DNA of 64,000 bases, taken from positions 6,944,001 to 7,008,000 of the forward strand of contig CM034106.1 in the NCBI GenBank assembly GCA_019914945.1, in the 5' to 3' direction. The first letter of the stretch is position 1. Each line of letters starts with the position of its first letter. Origin of the DNA: Typha latifolia (lineage: Eukaryota > Streptophyta > Magnoliopsida > Poales > Typhaceae). A program made the translations under genes and the position numbers. Positions 9,440-21,599 of the stretch are shown in pieces. The notes beneath the pieces are model-generated. The model saw only the letters and a list, made by a program, of their open reading frames with translations, searched no databases and was not told where the DNA came from.

Positions 9440-10939
9440 AGACCTCCCATACTAGATAGAGCAAACTATGCTTATTAGAAGACTGGAATGCATGAATATT
9501 TTAAATTTATAGATGAAAACAGTTAGTTGTCTATAGTGAATAATTGGACTCCTTCTACTTGTAAAGTTGAAAATAAAACTATCGAAAAACTAGCCAATAT
9601 ATGGAACAAAGTTGATTACGAGAAAATTGGTTGGAATAGTAAGACAACGGATGTTATTTTCAATTGTGTACGAACCGGCTTGATTCGATCCGAAACGGCT
9701 TTGGACTAGATTGTGAACATAACTTTTGAAGGAAACTGAGGATAATCTAACCGTTGGATCTTCCTGAATTTTGAATATGTTGTCGCCGTTGAAAAGAGCT
9801 TTCCAACAATAAATCCAAGATCATAGGGTTTGGATAGCTAGATCTTGAGATATCGCCCGATCAGTGGCCAAAGGTCAGATAAACCCTAGCTCGATAGCCT
9901 TTCAATAGCTAGATGGGTGCTAGATTAATTTCTTGGTATGAAGGGAGAGAAATTGTTATAAAAGAGGGGGATTAAGAGTTAGAGGAAGCCGGCCAAAGAC
10001 TTGGGCAGTGGAAGGAAGTGAGACAGGGTGTTAATGGCTAAAGTAAGAAGAAGAGATAAAGGCACAATTTCATTTTCAATAATCAAATTATACTCTAACT
10101 AGGGTTTCATCCGCATATTTATAGAAGCCCACCCTAGGGACCTAAACAACTAACATAAAATCCTAACAAACTAACTAAACCAGTCTTTCTTATCTTCTCG
10201 AATTAACCCTTTATTTTTCTATAGATAGATTCTGAATCTGAAGAAGTCATGAATATCAAAGTTGTAGATCTAGAAGTCGGCGATCTTATTCAACTAGTTT
10301 GATATTATTCGGATATCTGTAAAATATTCTATGAATATTTTTTTAAAACTACATAGAGTTGGATTTAGCTAATTAAATAAAATCCTAACCTACTAAGGCT
10401 CTAACTAAACCAAATAATCAAATAAGATAATTAGACTTAACCCATTGAGCCTAAAGTCCCCATGATGTGACCCGATCTGACCCAGATCACATCATTCTCT
10501 CGATAAATTTTGTCAAATTTCTACTTCTAAAGTAGCCAATGATGCATGCGGATATCCTTGAGATTACTCATGAGGGGATGTCTGCTATAAGGCTGTCCGA
10601 CAAGCTTTGAAACCCTCCGCATGGAGGAGAATGAATCTTTTGACGTGTTTTGTGTAAAGCTTAGTAATATTGTAAACTCGAGTTTTAATTTAGGAGAAAA
10701 AATTCCTAAATACAGAATTGTTATTAAAATTCTTAGGTCCTTACCTAAAAGATTTCAAGCCAAAGTTGCTATTATTGAATAATGTAAGGACATTGATTTT
10801 ATGAAAGTTGAGTAACTTGTGGGCAATTTATAAACCTTGGAGTCTTCTCTATTTAAACCTTAAAGTCTAAAGGCTTAGCCTTGAGAACTATTAGAGATAA
10901 AGATGTGGAGTCCGACAAACAACCTAAGCAAGGCCCTAA
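9440..10939 (+). pseudogene. Copia A gag remnant, split by an inserted LTR
   Basis: The left part (about 9445-9666) encodes PPILDRANYAY, then NWTPSTCKVENKTIEKLANIW and KTTDVIFNCV, the N-terminal gag (UBN2-type) pattern of Ty1/copia. The reading continues after the inserted repeat with SLDKFCQISTSKVANDA (about 10497). It is then followed, with shifts and stops, by SFDVFCVKLSNIVNSSFNLG, EKIPKYRIVIKILRSLPKRF and IDFMKVE. Several in-frame stops make it non-functional. It ends near 10939, where copia B begins. Confidence 0.75.
9667..10492 (-). mobile_element. Solo-LTR-like repeat inserted in copia A gag
   Basis: About 830 bp separate the two halves of the copia gag frame. Read on the minus strand the repeat starts TGATGTGATCTGGGTCAG, has a TATA-like TTCTATAAATATGCGG and then a pyrimidine-rich leader, and ends GGTTCGTACA. 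Related copies are 48033-48891 (same orientation), 22124-22747 (inverted) and a fragment after 57889. I could not define a convincing target duplication here, so the left end may be slightly eroded. Confidence 0.65.
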
Positions 10940-11587
10940 AATGTAGAAATTTGGCTCAAATTTAGATTTGCCATGCCTGAGCATTCAAACGGGCCCTTGG
11001 GGCGTTCAAATGCATTTTCCCAAGAGGATCTGCACTCTGTAGGTATTTGAACAGCCCCACAAGCATTCGAATGCCCTCCTACACTCTAGATTAGAGTTCT
11101 ACTGGCGTTCGAATGGGCCTCGTTGGTGTTCGAACGCCAGGCAAAATTTTTAGCACCTTTAGTCAGCCCTATAAATTGTAATGTTTGGGTTTTAGGGTTT
11201 GGTGTGGGCATTTTTGCATGAGGGAAATATTGGGGAGGAGAGTGACCATTGTTTAGAGTTGAAAACTCTTTGTATTTGGTGATTTGCATAGTTAATTGAA
11301 GATTGCTTCGCCCGTGAACATAGGAATATCACCGAACCACGTAAATTTTGTCTCTTTCCATTTTCTCTTTGTGATTTGCATTTATTTGGAGTTTCTATAT
11401 GTGATTAACTTGGGTATTAGAAGATCTCTACAACTGGCACCTTGAAATTGAAGTTCTCATATTGGTATTGATATTAGCTTTGCTAATATTTAATTTACCC
11501 AAATCTATTGCTATCACATTCGTATTATTTGGGGGAATTGGAAATTGCTTCCGCTAGCATCCACCAAATTGGCATTTAGCGCAACAA
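10940..11587 (+). mobile_element. Copia B: 5' LTR
   Basis: It begins TGTAGAAATTTGGC and ends about GCGCAACA, followed by AATTGGTATCATAGCC (primer-binding site, about 11589). It contains the GCTTCGCCCGTG...GAACCACGTAAAT block (about 11307-11345) that is characteristic of the R/U5 part of many plant copia LTRs. The upstream part (10980-11150) carries a cluster of GCGTTCGAA-like motifs. Confidence 0.65.
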
Positions 11588-11689
11588 ATTGGTATCATAG
11601 CCAAAGGTTCAAATCTAGGGTTTTGGATTTTGGATAACATTGAATTTGGCGATAGCATTGATTTGCAAATATATCGGGATCATCCAAAT

Positions 11690-12950
11690 TAGGGAAAATT
11701 ATTTCAAATGCAAAGTTTGAAGTAGAGAAATCTAATGGAATCAATAGTTTTGGGAAGTGACAATGTGAAGTAATAGACATCTTGTTTCAACAAGAACGAG
11801 ACATTACGTTGGAGAAAGGACTAAAGAAATCACAGATAAGGATTGGGAGAAAATGAACTAGCAAGCTTGCAACACCATTTGGCTTTATTTAGCAAAGGAT
11901 CAAAAGTATTTTATGATGAAGGAGAGCTTGGCGAAGAGCTTATCAAAGAAATTGGAAGATAAGTTTATAACTAAGAGCATTGAGAATAGGCTCTATTTGA
12001 AAATATTTTTTCGATTTCAGTACAAGGTTGGAATGCTTATGGCCAATCATTTGAAATTTGGATGCGAAAATATTGGATGAAGACAAAGCTTTGGTGTTAT
12101 TGAATTTGTTGCGTGATGTATATGATCATTTGACTATTACCTTACTGTATGGAAAAGAATCTTTTTATTATGATGATATTGCAAATGCATTAATAAATAA
12201 TGAATATCGTAAGATGGATAACTAGGTTCATAAGGGACTCTTCATCTAAAGCTTTGTGGGTGGTAGATCAAAAATTGGAAAATTTAGCAAGCAAGGTGTA
12301 TTGTCTAGTAGAGACATTCCCGCTAGGGATGAATATTCATATTGTCACAACAAAGGGGATTGGAAAACGGATTGTCCGGCTTTGAATAGTAGGGATCAAC
12401 AGAAGGAAAAGGCAAATGTAGTTGATCTTGAAGATGAGTTTGATAATTTTGAGTTGGATATTGCCCTTACTAGTTCATCTATACCATGTCATGCAAATGA
12501 GTAGATTTTAGATTCGAGTTGCACTTATCATATGTGTTCTCATTGAGATTGGTTTTGCACTTTTGAAGAACTAAACAACAGGATGGTTTTTATGGGTAAT
12601 AAAAATATTTGTAAAATTGAAGGAATTGGCACAGTTCATTTGCAGTTACATGATGGATCAGTGAGAGAGTTGACAAGGGTTCAATATGAACCTGATTTGA
12701 AGAAGAATCTCATCTCATTGAGCGAATTGGAATCCAAAGGCTTCACAGTCACAATGAATAATGGAATTTTAAAAATTGCACTAGGTACTCGAGTTGTGAT
12801 AAAAGGCCTTCGGAAAATGAATTTATATTTTTTGCAGGGCAAGACTGTGATAGGCAGACAAGGTCTATCACGATGCCTAGTACACCAAGTAAAAGCAATA
12901 CCAATGAATTCGGCATCAACCAATTTATTACTGGAAATTAAATTTTGAAA
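11690..12950 (+). pseudogene. Copia B gag-protease remnant
   Basis: Decayed frames encode gag pieces (about 11695-12250, including LFQQERDITLEKG). A zinc-knuckle remnant follows, CHNKGDWKTDC (about 12340-12372). The protease region then reads ILDSSCTYHMCSH (about 12507; the usual Gly-Cys/Ala after DS is changed) and MVFMGNKNICKIEGIGTVHL, EPDLKKNLISLSELESKGF (about 12583-12740). Several stops and shifts separate the blocks. The element stops at about 12950, where an inverted LINE begins, so integrase, RT and the 3' LTR are absent. Confidence 0.8.
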
Positions 12951-12956
12951 AGCACT

Positions 12957-14870
12957 TATAGAATAAGCGACCAAGAAAGATCTCCCCCACAGCTCAATTA
13001 AAATCTCTCATAACAATCCAAGGGTGAGCCAAGATATTTAAAATGCTCAACTCATGCCATAGCCAGTTCCTACTCAAAGCAGTAGTACTAGAATATATAG
13101 TTGAGAGAAGGAAAGGAGTCGAAGCCAGCAACAAAGAGGCCACACTAGGTTGCTTTCAGACTTAGAAGAAAGAACGAAGATATATGAGTAGTGAGTTGGG
13201 TTTCAAGTAGAATAAAAGTATCATAATTATTCATATTAATAAGATGTTGGAAAGAGGAGCATCCTTATTTTATGCGATCCTCTGCAATTCGAAGAGAGAA
13301 TCTTCATTAGGAAACCATATCAATAGGGGAATAAGTCATCGACTTTCCTTCAGGTTCCACTGGAGGCTTCTGACCTTTGATTCGTCCCATGCGAGATTCA
13401 GGTTTTAAGAGGGCCGCCACATTGACAAGGGGAGGGGGCTGCGCTACACCCAACCATTGTTTAAAGGACGTGTCAAAGATGCTAGGGATCAGTCTGGGTC
13501 AAATGGCTCATTAGAGATGACCACATCCTCCTCCATAATAGGCACTTGCATAGTTTAAATGGCTTCCATAGCTATAGCCACAATGGAGGGGGGTGTCAAT
13601 AGCGGAGGGGGTGTTAGAGGTGGTGGCAGATGAAAGAGGAGGTGCAGGCTGGGGAGAGAAGTCCATAGACATAAAAATATTTTGGGAGGCGAGGGGAGAG
13701 TGGTTTGCTAGAAAAGGGTAGGTGAGACTAGACGGGAGATAAGGCCAATTATAGAGATATAGAGAGACGCGACAAGAGATGAGGCCATAGGAGGAACACA
13801 GTCCACGTAGCAAGTATCCAGAGCCATGGGATCCAATTCGCCCATCGAACTGTTGGCAGGATGCTCACTCTCACATGCCAACGGGGCGTTTGAGATCATT
13901 CCATTTCCTACAACGAGATTGAGATTTGATGGGACGTGGCATGAGAATAATTACTCTCATTAAAGTCCGAAGCGGAAGGCATGGCTTGATTGATGGTAGG
14001 GCAGGAGAGAGGCACCATTATTGAGACACGAGGATCTACCACGGTAGGAGACGAGGGGCCAACCGAGGGGGCAAGTCATGTGGCATCCGTAGATTGTAGT
14101 GTCGATGGAATTTCCCCACTAACATTGTGCCCTGAGGCACTTAACTTTCTTTTGGTAGCCGACCTACCATGTGGACGACCCATGTTACACACGCGATACA
14201 AAGTGGACGGCTCCGCCTCCTGAGGAGCTTGCGTCATCGCCACCCTAACCAAGTAGGCTGCAGATTATCCTTTTTAGCAGTAGAAATGACGGTAACCTTA
14301 CTATGGGCACCGTTGAATTCTCAACCGGCGGCTTGCTGCTTTTGCTAGTCACCACCTGCAATGGCATGCTAAGGTGGTGGCCTTTCCACGACTGAGGCTG
14401 GACTCTGATCCAAGGTCCAAAATGGTCTTCCCCACTCTGATCGAGCTCAAGAGCAGAACACTACGACTGCGGTACCGTGGTTAGATCGCCACCATGTAGG
14501 CTCCTGACCTAGCCGCCGTTAGGACAAGCTAGCAAAGAGAAATTCGATGACCAATATTGTCGCACTTAAAACACATAGTATAGACACCTTGCAACCTCTC
14601 TAGTAAAGACTCGGAGGAAGGAGAGGCTCCCTTCATTTCCTACATCATGCAGGCACTCTTGAACAGGTAAGCCTATGATGAAGGGACTATCGCAGCAAAA
14701 TAATTAGGCTGGCTAGGCACAACCATAGTAGTGGGTTCTGTGGATGGATCCACTGGGTGAGGGGGAGGGGTAGGGTCTGGCGCTAGTTGTTTAAACATCG
14801 TCATGGAGGCAAGAGGAGAGGGTGGAGCATAGGAGAGCTCATCCGAAAAACTTTGGTCTTATCAATTATT
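12957..14870 (-). pseudogene. LINE remnant: ORF1 and start of ORF2
   Basis: Read on the minus strand, a CCHC knuckle MCFKCDNIGHRISLC lies at about 14540-14585 (C-x2-C-x4-H-x4-C), as in ORF1 proteins of plant L1-type LINEs. A proline/serine-rich ORF1 tail follows (about 13500-13900). Next comes MKILSSNCRGSHKI (about 13270-13310), which matches the conserved start of the ORF2 AP-endonuclease. Stops are frequent throughout. The RT part is missing. Confidence 0.7.
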
Positions 14871-15240
14871 CCATAACAAGTAAATCTCTATTTTTTCTAT
14901 TCTTTTTATTGTATTAGATGGGTCAACTCATTTAATATAGGAACAGCTCTGTATTCGAACCAAACTCCATTACGCGTCGTGTTGTTGAAAATTTTCATGC
15001 TTATTTTTTTCTTAGAAGGAGGCCCGAGACCAAATTAATTTTGCAAACTGCACTCTTTTTTTGCAACCAAAAAAGCTGCCATATTTGTTATATCGTAATG
15101 AACACTATACTCTTTTCTTTGTACTTCCAATTCTTCTTTTGGTTTGGCTAACCAACTTTTTGTGGTGAACAATAATTCTCTCTTTAATCATATAAGGTTT
15201 AGTAAATAATTACAATATAAACATTATAATGAGTAACATA
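14871..15240. other. AT-rich intergenic DNA
   Basis: AT-rich, no coding motif, no repeat end recognised. Confidence 0.5.
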
Positions 15241-15423
15241 TCATCGAACTGCTTCATTAATTTTCCACCCACAATCCTGAAACCAATCTAACTGCAGAAT
15301 CGATGAGGCAAGGGTGATTAATTCACCTTCAGTTTCATAGATTAAGACACCTCCTTGCCCCTCTAATTTATAGCTGCCATAACCTTTTGTAGGTTGTGAC
15401 AACCTTATAAGTTTTAACTCCAT
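15241..15423 (-). CDS. Unrecognised 60-codon ORF, divergent from 15572
   Basis: The frame encodes MELKLIRLSQPTKGYGSYKL, an acidic middle (YETEGELITLASSILQLD) and WFQDCGWKINEAVR. Composition looks protein-like, with two Trp and mixed polar residues. There is no homologue I recognise and no clear promoter, and such ORFs arise by chance at this length. It could be a fragment of a lost gene. Confidence 0.2.
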   Translation of the reverse strand: MELKLIRLSQPTKGYGSYKLEGQGGVLIYETEGELITLASSILQLDWFQDCGWKINEAVR

Positions 15424-15474
15424 TTTACGAACAATAATTTCAAGTCATCAGTTACATAACACCCATAAGAACAC

Positions 15475-15483
15475 CTATAAATC
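15475..15483 (+). promoter_or_regulatory. Candidate TATA box upstream of the 59-codon ORF
   Basis: CTATAAATC lies about 90 bp before the ATG at 15572. It is followed by a CT-rich leader (CTCTCTCTGTCTCTCTTAC) typical of plant 5' UTRs. Confidence 0.4.
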
Positions 15484-15571
15484 TATTTCCTTTTCTTCTC
15501 AATTAATTTACAAGACGTACGAACTCTTACAACGTCCTTACTCTCTCTGTCTCTCTTACATTGGTGATATT

Positions 15572-15751
15572 ATGGAACCTCTCACCATCGTCACATTCAC
15601 CGGTGGAGCGATCGGCCAGATAGGTTTCTTCGTCTGGCGCTTCAGACCGATCTTTTCTATCGTTTGCCGGCTCATACGGTGCCTTCAGAACCCCCGCCGG
15701 CCACCTGCATCACCGGTCACTGCCCATTTGGTCATGGAGTCCGTGACATAG
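15572..15751 (+). CDS. Candidate small protein of 59 residues
   Basis: The ORF starts MEPLTIVTFTGGAIGQIGFF, has a cationic/hydrophobic middle (VWRFRPIFSIVCRLIRCLQ) and a proline-rich turn (NPRRPPASP), and ends HLVMESVT. The start has A at -3 and G at +4. A TATA box and a CT-rich leader sit upstream at gene-like distances. The ORF is GC-rich while both flanks are strongly AT-rich, as expected for selected coding DNA. The N-terminal half could form a membrane or amphipathic helix. I do not recognise the family. It may be an independent microprotein gene, a first exon, or chance. Confidence 0.4.
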   Translation: MEPLTIVTFTGGAIGQIGFFVWRFRPIFSIVCRLIRCLQNPRRPPASPVTAHLVMESVT

Positions 15752-17004
15752 CTTAAAGACGACGTATGATTCTAGTGAACAAGATCATGATCTTGTCTCA
15801 ATTCCAGAAGCCAGTTGTGTATTATTTCTCCATTTAGCTAGAAGCGAAGACTTCGTTTGCTTTGAGTTCAATAACCCCTCGAGAACAACAGATCAGGAAC
15901 TCCTAACACGATTAAGTAACTAAACATCTTTTTATTTTTATTTTTTATATGTAATCAAATTTATTCTTTAAAAGAAATAAGACCATCTATTTAAATTTAA
16001 AACTTAGCCTCAAACTAAATAATGCCTAAACCATTAGAGAAGCATGAAAAGCATCTACTGGCCTCTGGTATTAATCTCAAAGGTACCAATTGCATGTCCG
16101 CTTTTGTTCAGAAATATTATCATATGCAGTATCATTTTCCAAACTTGATAACGCCCAAACAATCACAAAAGTAGGATGGATGCTATAAAAGTAGTGTATA
16201 TGGATACGGATACGATATAATATAAACATGTTGATATAATAAATCTTAAAAAATATGAATACAATATCCCTAGAATATATGGCTCTTTCTCTCTGTACTT
16301 TTATTTTATTAATAGAGGAAATATATATTATTGTTGTGTATGATAGTTTATATAAGGAGACCTTCAATTTTTATCCACTAAAGAAACTATCATTTGTAAC
16401 TAGGAACTACCATGTTACCAAGTGTATTACTAATATGTAAGATAAACAAAAAAAAATTAAGCTATAAATGAAAAGAACTTGATCATTGTTATTTGATTTC
16501 ACAATATAGATCACCAAATAAAAGAAAATATTTTCACCAAGAGAAACCTCTTAGATTCAATAAGAAATCAAAGATAAACAGTTTTAACTCATATTGATAG
16601 GAAATGTTAAGTATCCAATGAGTATCTAAGAGATATCTGAAAAATATACACAACATTAATTTTATTTTTAAACATTTGGATATTTTAAGGAAGTATCCAA
16701 ATATTCAAAGAGTAGCATACTCAATACGATATCTGATATTAATATGACCAGAATATAAGTATCTCTGTTTCCTCATTCAATTCAAATGATATACCTAAAT
16801 GAGCATAAAGCTCTGAAAAATATGTTCTCAAAAGTATAACAGCTTCAAAATGCATGACCATAACCTTGAATGGGCGTGATGTGAAACATTTCACTCCGCA
16901 TGCATCTTTATTGTGTTTCTTCATATTATGGCAGTTGGAAGAAGTTACATCTATGAAATGAGTATCTCTTTACTGTAATCAAACGAAGCAATACGCAGAC
17001 ATGC
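15752..17004. other. Intergenic DNA and 3' UTR of the next gene
   Basis: AT-rich with many short ORFs that lack family motifs. The part next to 17005 is likely the 3' UTR of the minus-strand sucrase/ferredoxin-like gene. Confidence 0.5.
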
Positions 17005-20000
17005 TCATCTCAGGTGCTTATAGCAGCTATAGGCAACAGCAACTGAAGCGACGGCAGTAACCACTGCAACAGCTGCATACGTATCCTCCCGTTCCCACCG
17101 CTCAAACCATGTCGGCATTCGACAAATTTTACGAGTACTGGACTTCCCTTCACTATTTCCGGCCTTGCTTACAGAGCTGGTTTCTTTCTGCTTGATCTCT
17201 TGAGTCTCTAGCTTTGCTGTATCATTATTTTCTGGTTTTCCATTCAATGGCACAGATTGACAACAAGTGGAACTATTGGTGCCCTGACAGCACCCAGCCA
17301 CTCCACCCACATCACCATTCTCAACAGTATCAGTTGCAGTTGTCTTCTCCATAGAATCATTGATCTGAAATCTAAGAATCTGAGCAGCTTTCTGGTCCTC
17401 CTCGGATAAACCCATCTGGCCTCTGTAGTTTTAATAAGCAAATTTAAATTATTCAATATCAAAAGCATGAATAGTTTGTTACAGTTTGCATAAAGAATGA
17501 TTTTTTTTTGTTCGAACTTCATAACTTAATGTACCTACGTAATAATCATAAGTAGCACCATGATGACACATCAAGGCATCGTGTAACATACTTAGTATGT
17601 TACAATTTGAACTTAGTATGCCTACTTGTGAGAAAAGAAAAGAACTGCTATAAATACAGACAAAGAATACCTCCAAATACGATCTACAATCTTGCCTTTT
17701 CCTATGTGCTGCTCAAGCAGGTCATTTACATCATCTGGAGCTACATATCCATACCTGAACAAGAAAATAGCACAACAGAAATTAAGAACTTGTGAATGGT
17801 GCAGTCGAAGTCAAACCGAGTATTCCTTCACAAGAGAACTCTGAAATCCAAGTGAGAAATAAGACATAAAAATGAGGATAATGCACCCTACAGAAAAGAA
17901 AAACTCATAATGCAGTTAAGTTCATCTTACCAATGACCAGTCACTTCTCCATTGATGTTGCTGAATATAATGACATTTCCAGCATATTTATGGCCACCAA
18001 TGTGTGAACAGGAGCCAATAGACACTTGACCCTGTAGACCACATGCATTTATCTCTTCTTGAAACTTTTCTATGAGAACAGGGCCACAAAAACCACATCT
18101 CTTATCACGACTTCCATGGGCACACACAAAGATATATGATCCTGACAGAGTTTCAGCTACTCCTAGAAGCCATTTGCTGTCTTTCACAAGCACTTCTTCG
18201 ACAAAATTATCAACATCAAGATGTGTTAACCTCCTATGAACAATGACAAAATAGAGTATTACTTCTAAAGAAAGAACTCCCAAATTTTCTCCATCAGTGA
18301 AAATCTTTTGACTGGCTATTTCACCTGTACTTGATCATGTCTGGGAAGATCAGAACATCTGCATCAGATGAATCAGTGCCATCCTCTCCTTCGCATATTG
18401 TCAAACGAGCCTGAAAGTACAACCCACGAAAATGCTTTAGAAGAGATTCAGTACTAATTAATGAAATAAGAAATTATCTTGGTGCTTTCTGAAAAGTGCC
18501 AATATCTTTCTATGGCCTAGTTAATGAACAACTGGAACATGAAAAGAATGAAAGAAAAACAAAAGTATGGATACAATGCCAGTCCAAGGGAAAGGGATAT
18601 GGTAAGAGGGTTTAAATGGAAAAGTTGAAGTTCAGAAATTGTCAGATTAATGACATTAATCACAAACATAGAGTCAGCAAGATGTATATATTTGTACGAT
18701 TGATCAAAAATACACAGCACAGTTACTTCTAAGCAAGTAGTTCAAGCTCCATCAATTTGCTGACTAACAAAACACATATATAGGCTGACAAATATTCTTA
18801 CTCTGATAAATTCTGGAAGATAGAGAATCTCCTAGACAATACATGGTATAATGCTACGAATAAAGACCTTCAGAAATAAATCCTGACAAGGCATTATAGG
18901 ACAGACCGAGGCTAGTAAACCTGATTATGATATATAAGAGGTAGATGGAGGCTAAAGCAAAAAGTGTTGGATTGTCTTTAAAGGTAAAAGGTCATGGAGA
19001 TGTAGATAGCAAACACTTTTAATGCAGTGACTGTCACCTTTATCGATAAAGCGGATGCACATTTTATAGAAAAGAGGCAAAAGGAGCTCAAATTGCAGAG
19101 CCTTGCTAACAGATAATTCTTGGCCATATGTTGTATTACAATTACTTTTAAGAAATAGAAATAAGTGAAAGAGAGCATTCCAGCACATTGTTCTCCTGCA
19201 AAAAATGCAGGAGGGAGAGACAGCAACCTGCACACATCATTATTCCCATTATTGAACAGGTTGCATATAATATTCACACGAGTGATGACACAGGACAATG
19301 CTTAGAAGACTTGGCATCAAGGAAATGACACCCTCAAGAAAAGTGAGCAACTATTAATTACTTCTTTCCTACCTTCAAACTAGTAGGACATTTCACATAT
19401 CATTCTGCATATGTAATCACTTAAAAAAATTTAAATATCACTTCATAAAGTTAGCATTTGTTCTAGCTCAGTGAGCAAAGAATTCATTTACCATGGAAAT
19501 AAGAGCACCAAGTAATACGTATCGACAATATCAGCCGTTTTGGTTTCAGATTTTTTTTTAGTATTTAAATTCTAAAAAATGATATAAAACATGGAAAACT
19601 CCTAAAACTTCAGAAAAATGATAAAGATAAGAAATTTAGATTTTCTGATAACTCCAACTTTAAACTTCCGTTTAATTGTAAACTTCGACTGCCAACAATT
19701 GATTAATATTATAGATGGTTATGTCAGGTCCCTAGCTGGGCAATATAGTTTGCAGCCATACACGGGCAAAACTGAACATTTGTTAGTTTTAGTCTCACAA
19801 ACTTGTCAATTAATGGAACTGCTGAAACATCAGACCAGACAGCTGCCACAAAAACTAGTGTCTTGAGAAGCACAAAAATCATTAAAATAAGAAATGGAGA
19901 AAATTACTCCACTTATTAGCTGATCAGACTACTATACTTTAACTGATAAGGATAGTAAAAATGGAGCACCCATTCATATTTATGATATAAAAACTCATCG

Positions 20001-20559
20001 TAAAACAAACCCATTTCAACCATCAAATCGATAACCCAGTTGGTATCTAATTATACTTCAAAACTCAATAAAGCGAAATAAATCGAAAAACACATCCAGG
20101 ATGCACAGACCCTGATATGAGAAGAACTCAACAAGCCCAAATCTTGATTCATACCTTTCTCCTCATGTCCCCCTTCCGGGCCTTGATCGCCGCCGCAAGG
20201 GTCCTCGGAAGGATCTCCGATTCCGCCGCCTCGACGTTGCGAGGCCACGTCTCGGGCGACTTGTAGCAGAGGAAAACGTGGCGGTCGTACGCTTGTACCG
20301 TCCCCACCACCGCCTCACGCCGGAACTCCGGCCTCCCGAACCCGACTACCAAGTCCTCCCCTCCGGCGCCGGCGATGTCGGCAGGAGAGGATTGTTTGGT
20401 GGATTCCATAGAAGCGAGAGGAGAAGGAGAGGTAGTGGAAAAGGAGGAGAGAGGAATTGAGGCGGAGCGAATCGAGGTGGGCAGTAGAGAAGAGGGGAGA
20501 TGGTGCTGGGAAACGAGGCGAAGAAACGATAGGAGAAACGGATGTTCGAATAGCTTCAT
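17005..20559 (-). CDS. Sucrase/ferredoxin-like (AIM32-like) protein
   Basis: Five exons join in frame on the minus strand: 20155-20559, 18325-18410, 17931-18233, 17671-17754 and 17005-17422. All have GT-AG introns and give 431 residues. The N-terminus (MKLFEHPFLLSFLRLVSQHH, then Ser/Thr/Pro-rich) looks like an organelle presequence; a later start at MESTKQSSPADIAG is possible. The thioredoxin-like domain has DRHVFLCYKSPETWP, CAHGSRDKRCGFCGP (from about residue 201) and GSCSHIGGHKYAGNVIIF, the family's conserved Cys/His signature, thought to bind an Fe-S cluster in AIM32 proteins. HWYGYVAPDDVNDLLEQHI follows. A variable Cys-rich linker (GCCQGTNSSTCCQ) leads to a C-terminal hydrophobic helix (YAAVAVVTAVASVAVAY) that probably anchors the protein. 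The family has been called sucrose-cleavage protein in plants, but the enzymatic claim is weak. Intron 1 is about 1.7 kb. No breaks were seen. Confidence 0.9.
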
Positions 20560-20659
20560 GTCATAGAAGGCGACTGACTCATAGTTGAGTGACTTTTTTG
20601 GTTGCTCGTTGGAATTTTTGAAGAATATAATGCTTTCTGATCTTTCTTTTTTTTTCACT

Positions 20660-20960
20660 TTTCCCTACGCCACGTGTCATATCATAACTAGTAGGTCGAA
20701 AGTGTTGACCCTAGGACAAATACTAGTCCAATTCTAGAACCCTGCTCCTATTGGCTGGTATTCAATCAATATCTATTTGGGGCTTTTACATAATAGCCAC
20801 TAAAAACTTTCAAAATATATTAGCTACTACATTCTTCAAATTTCATAATTGTCAACATAATTATTAAACTCTTTTAAAACATATTTTGATTGATTTAATC
20901 TAACTGATCATTATTAAAACCAAATTTAGATTCATAAAAATATTATTTTATCCTTGTATA
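20660..20960. other. Upstream region of the AIM32-like gene
   Basis: AT-rich intergenic sequence that should hold the promoter of the minus-strand gene ending at 20559. No clear TATA box was chosen. Confidence 0.4.
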
Positions 20961-20999
20961 AATTACTTAAATTGATGGATATCTAATGTTATCAATATG

Positions 21000-21590
21000 A
21001 TAATAAAAAAGAGATAAAATTGCAAACCCGAATAAGAAAAAAGCGATAAAGCGCTCCTTCTGCTCCCCCATCTCCCCTTGTTGTTCCTATTCCGTCTTTT
21101 GAGCCCTCGTCCCAGACCCACCAGCTCCCCCTTGCTCATCGGATCCCCCAAAGGTGACCTTGCCTATGCTAGTGCTCGCTCAACTTGTTAAGATTGATGT
21201 TGCTACCCCTTCCCTATGGGCTCAATTGTTCAAAAGCAATCGCATGGTGTAGGAATTGAAGGGAGCCTCTCCTTCCTTTGGCTCTCTTTTGGAAAGGGTG
21301 CTAGGGGTCTCGTTTGGCTCCGTCACTATCAAGTCAGAGCATTTGGCGGCTAGCCACGAGGAATAGAGGTATAGCCTCATCAATAAGTTTCTCAGTTGTT
21401 TTCCTGGAGTCCAAGAAGAGATGGGCTCCCCTAGGCAGCCTTTAGGTTATAGACATGGCAGCGAATTTTTTCACCTTCAAATTTTTGGACGAAGAGGACA
21501 TGACAAGGGTTCTAACGGGGTCCTTAGACCTTCTAAGAGCTTATGGTAAACCTGATACTATGGCAGCATTCTAGCCCCTTCAGGAGAACA
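21000..21590 (+). pseudogene. LINE ORF1 fragment (DUF4283-like)
   Basis: Frames with shifts give a proline-rich N-terminal part (APSAPPSPLVVPIPS), then LERVLGVSFGSVTIKSEHLA, FLSCFPGVQEEMGSP and FFTFKFLDEEDMTRVLTGSL. The last resembles the DUF4283 RNA-binding-like domain of plant LINE ORF1 proteins. It stops at the boundary with the reversed gypsy element near 21600. Confidence 0.55.
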
Positions 21591-21599
21591 TCACCTGGT

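Noticed and set aside
9660..10500. A perfect target duplication for the LTR in copia A gag
   Set aside because: Candidate flanks (TTTTC / TTCTC, AATTG / TCATT) do not match well and do not agree with the gag frame, so no duplication is claimed.
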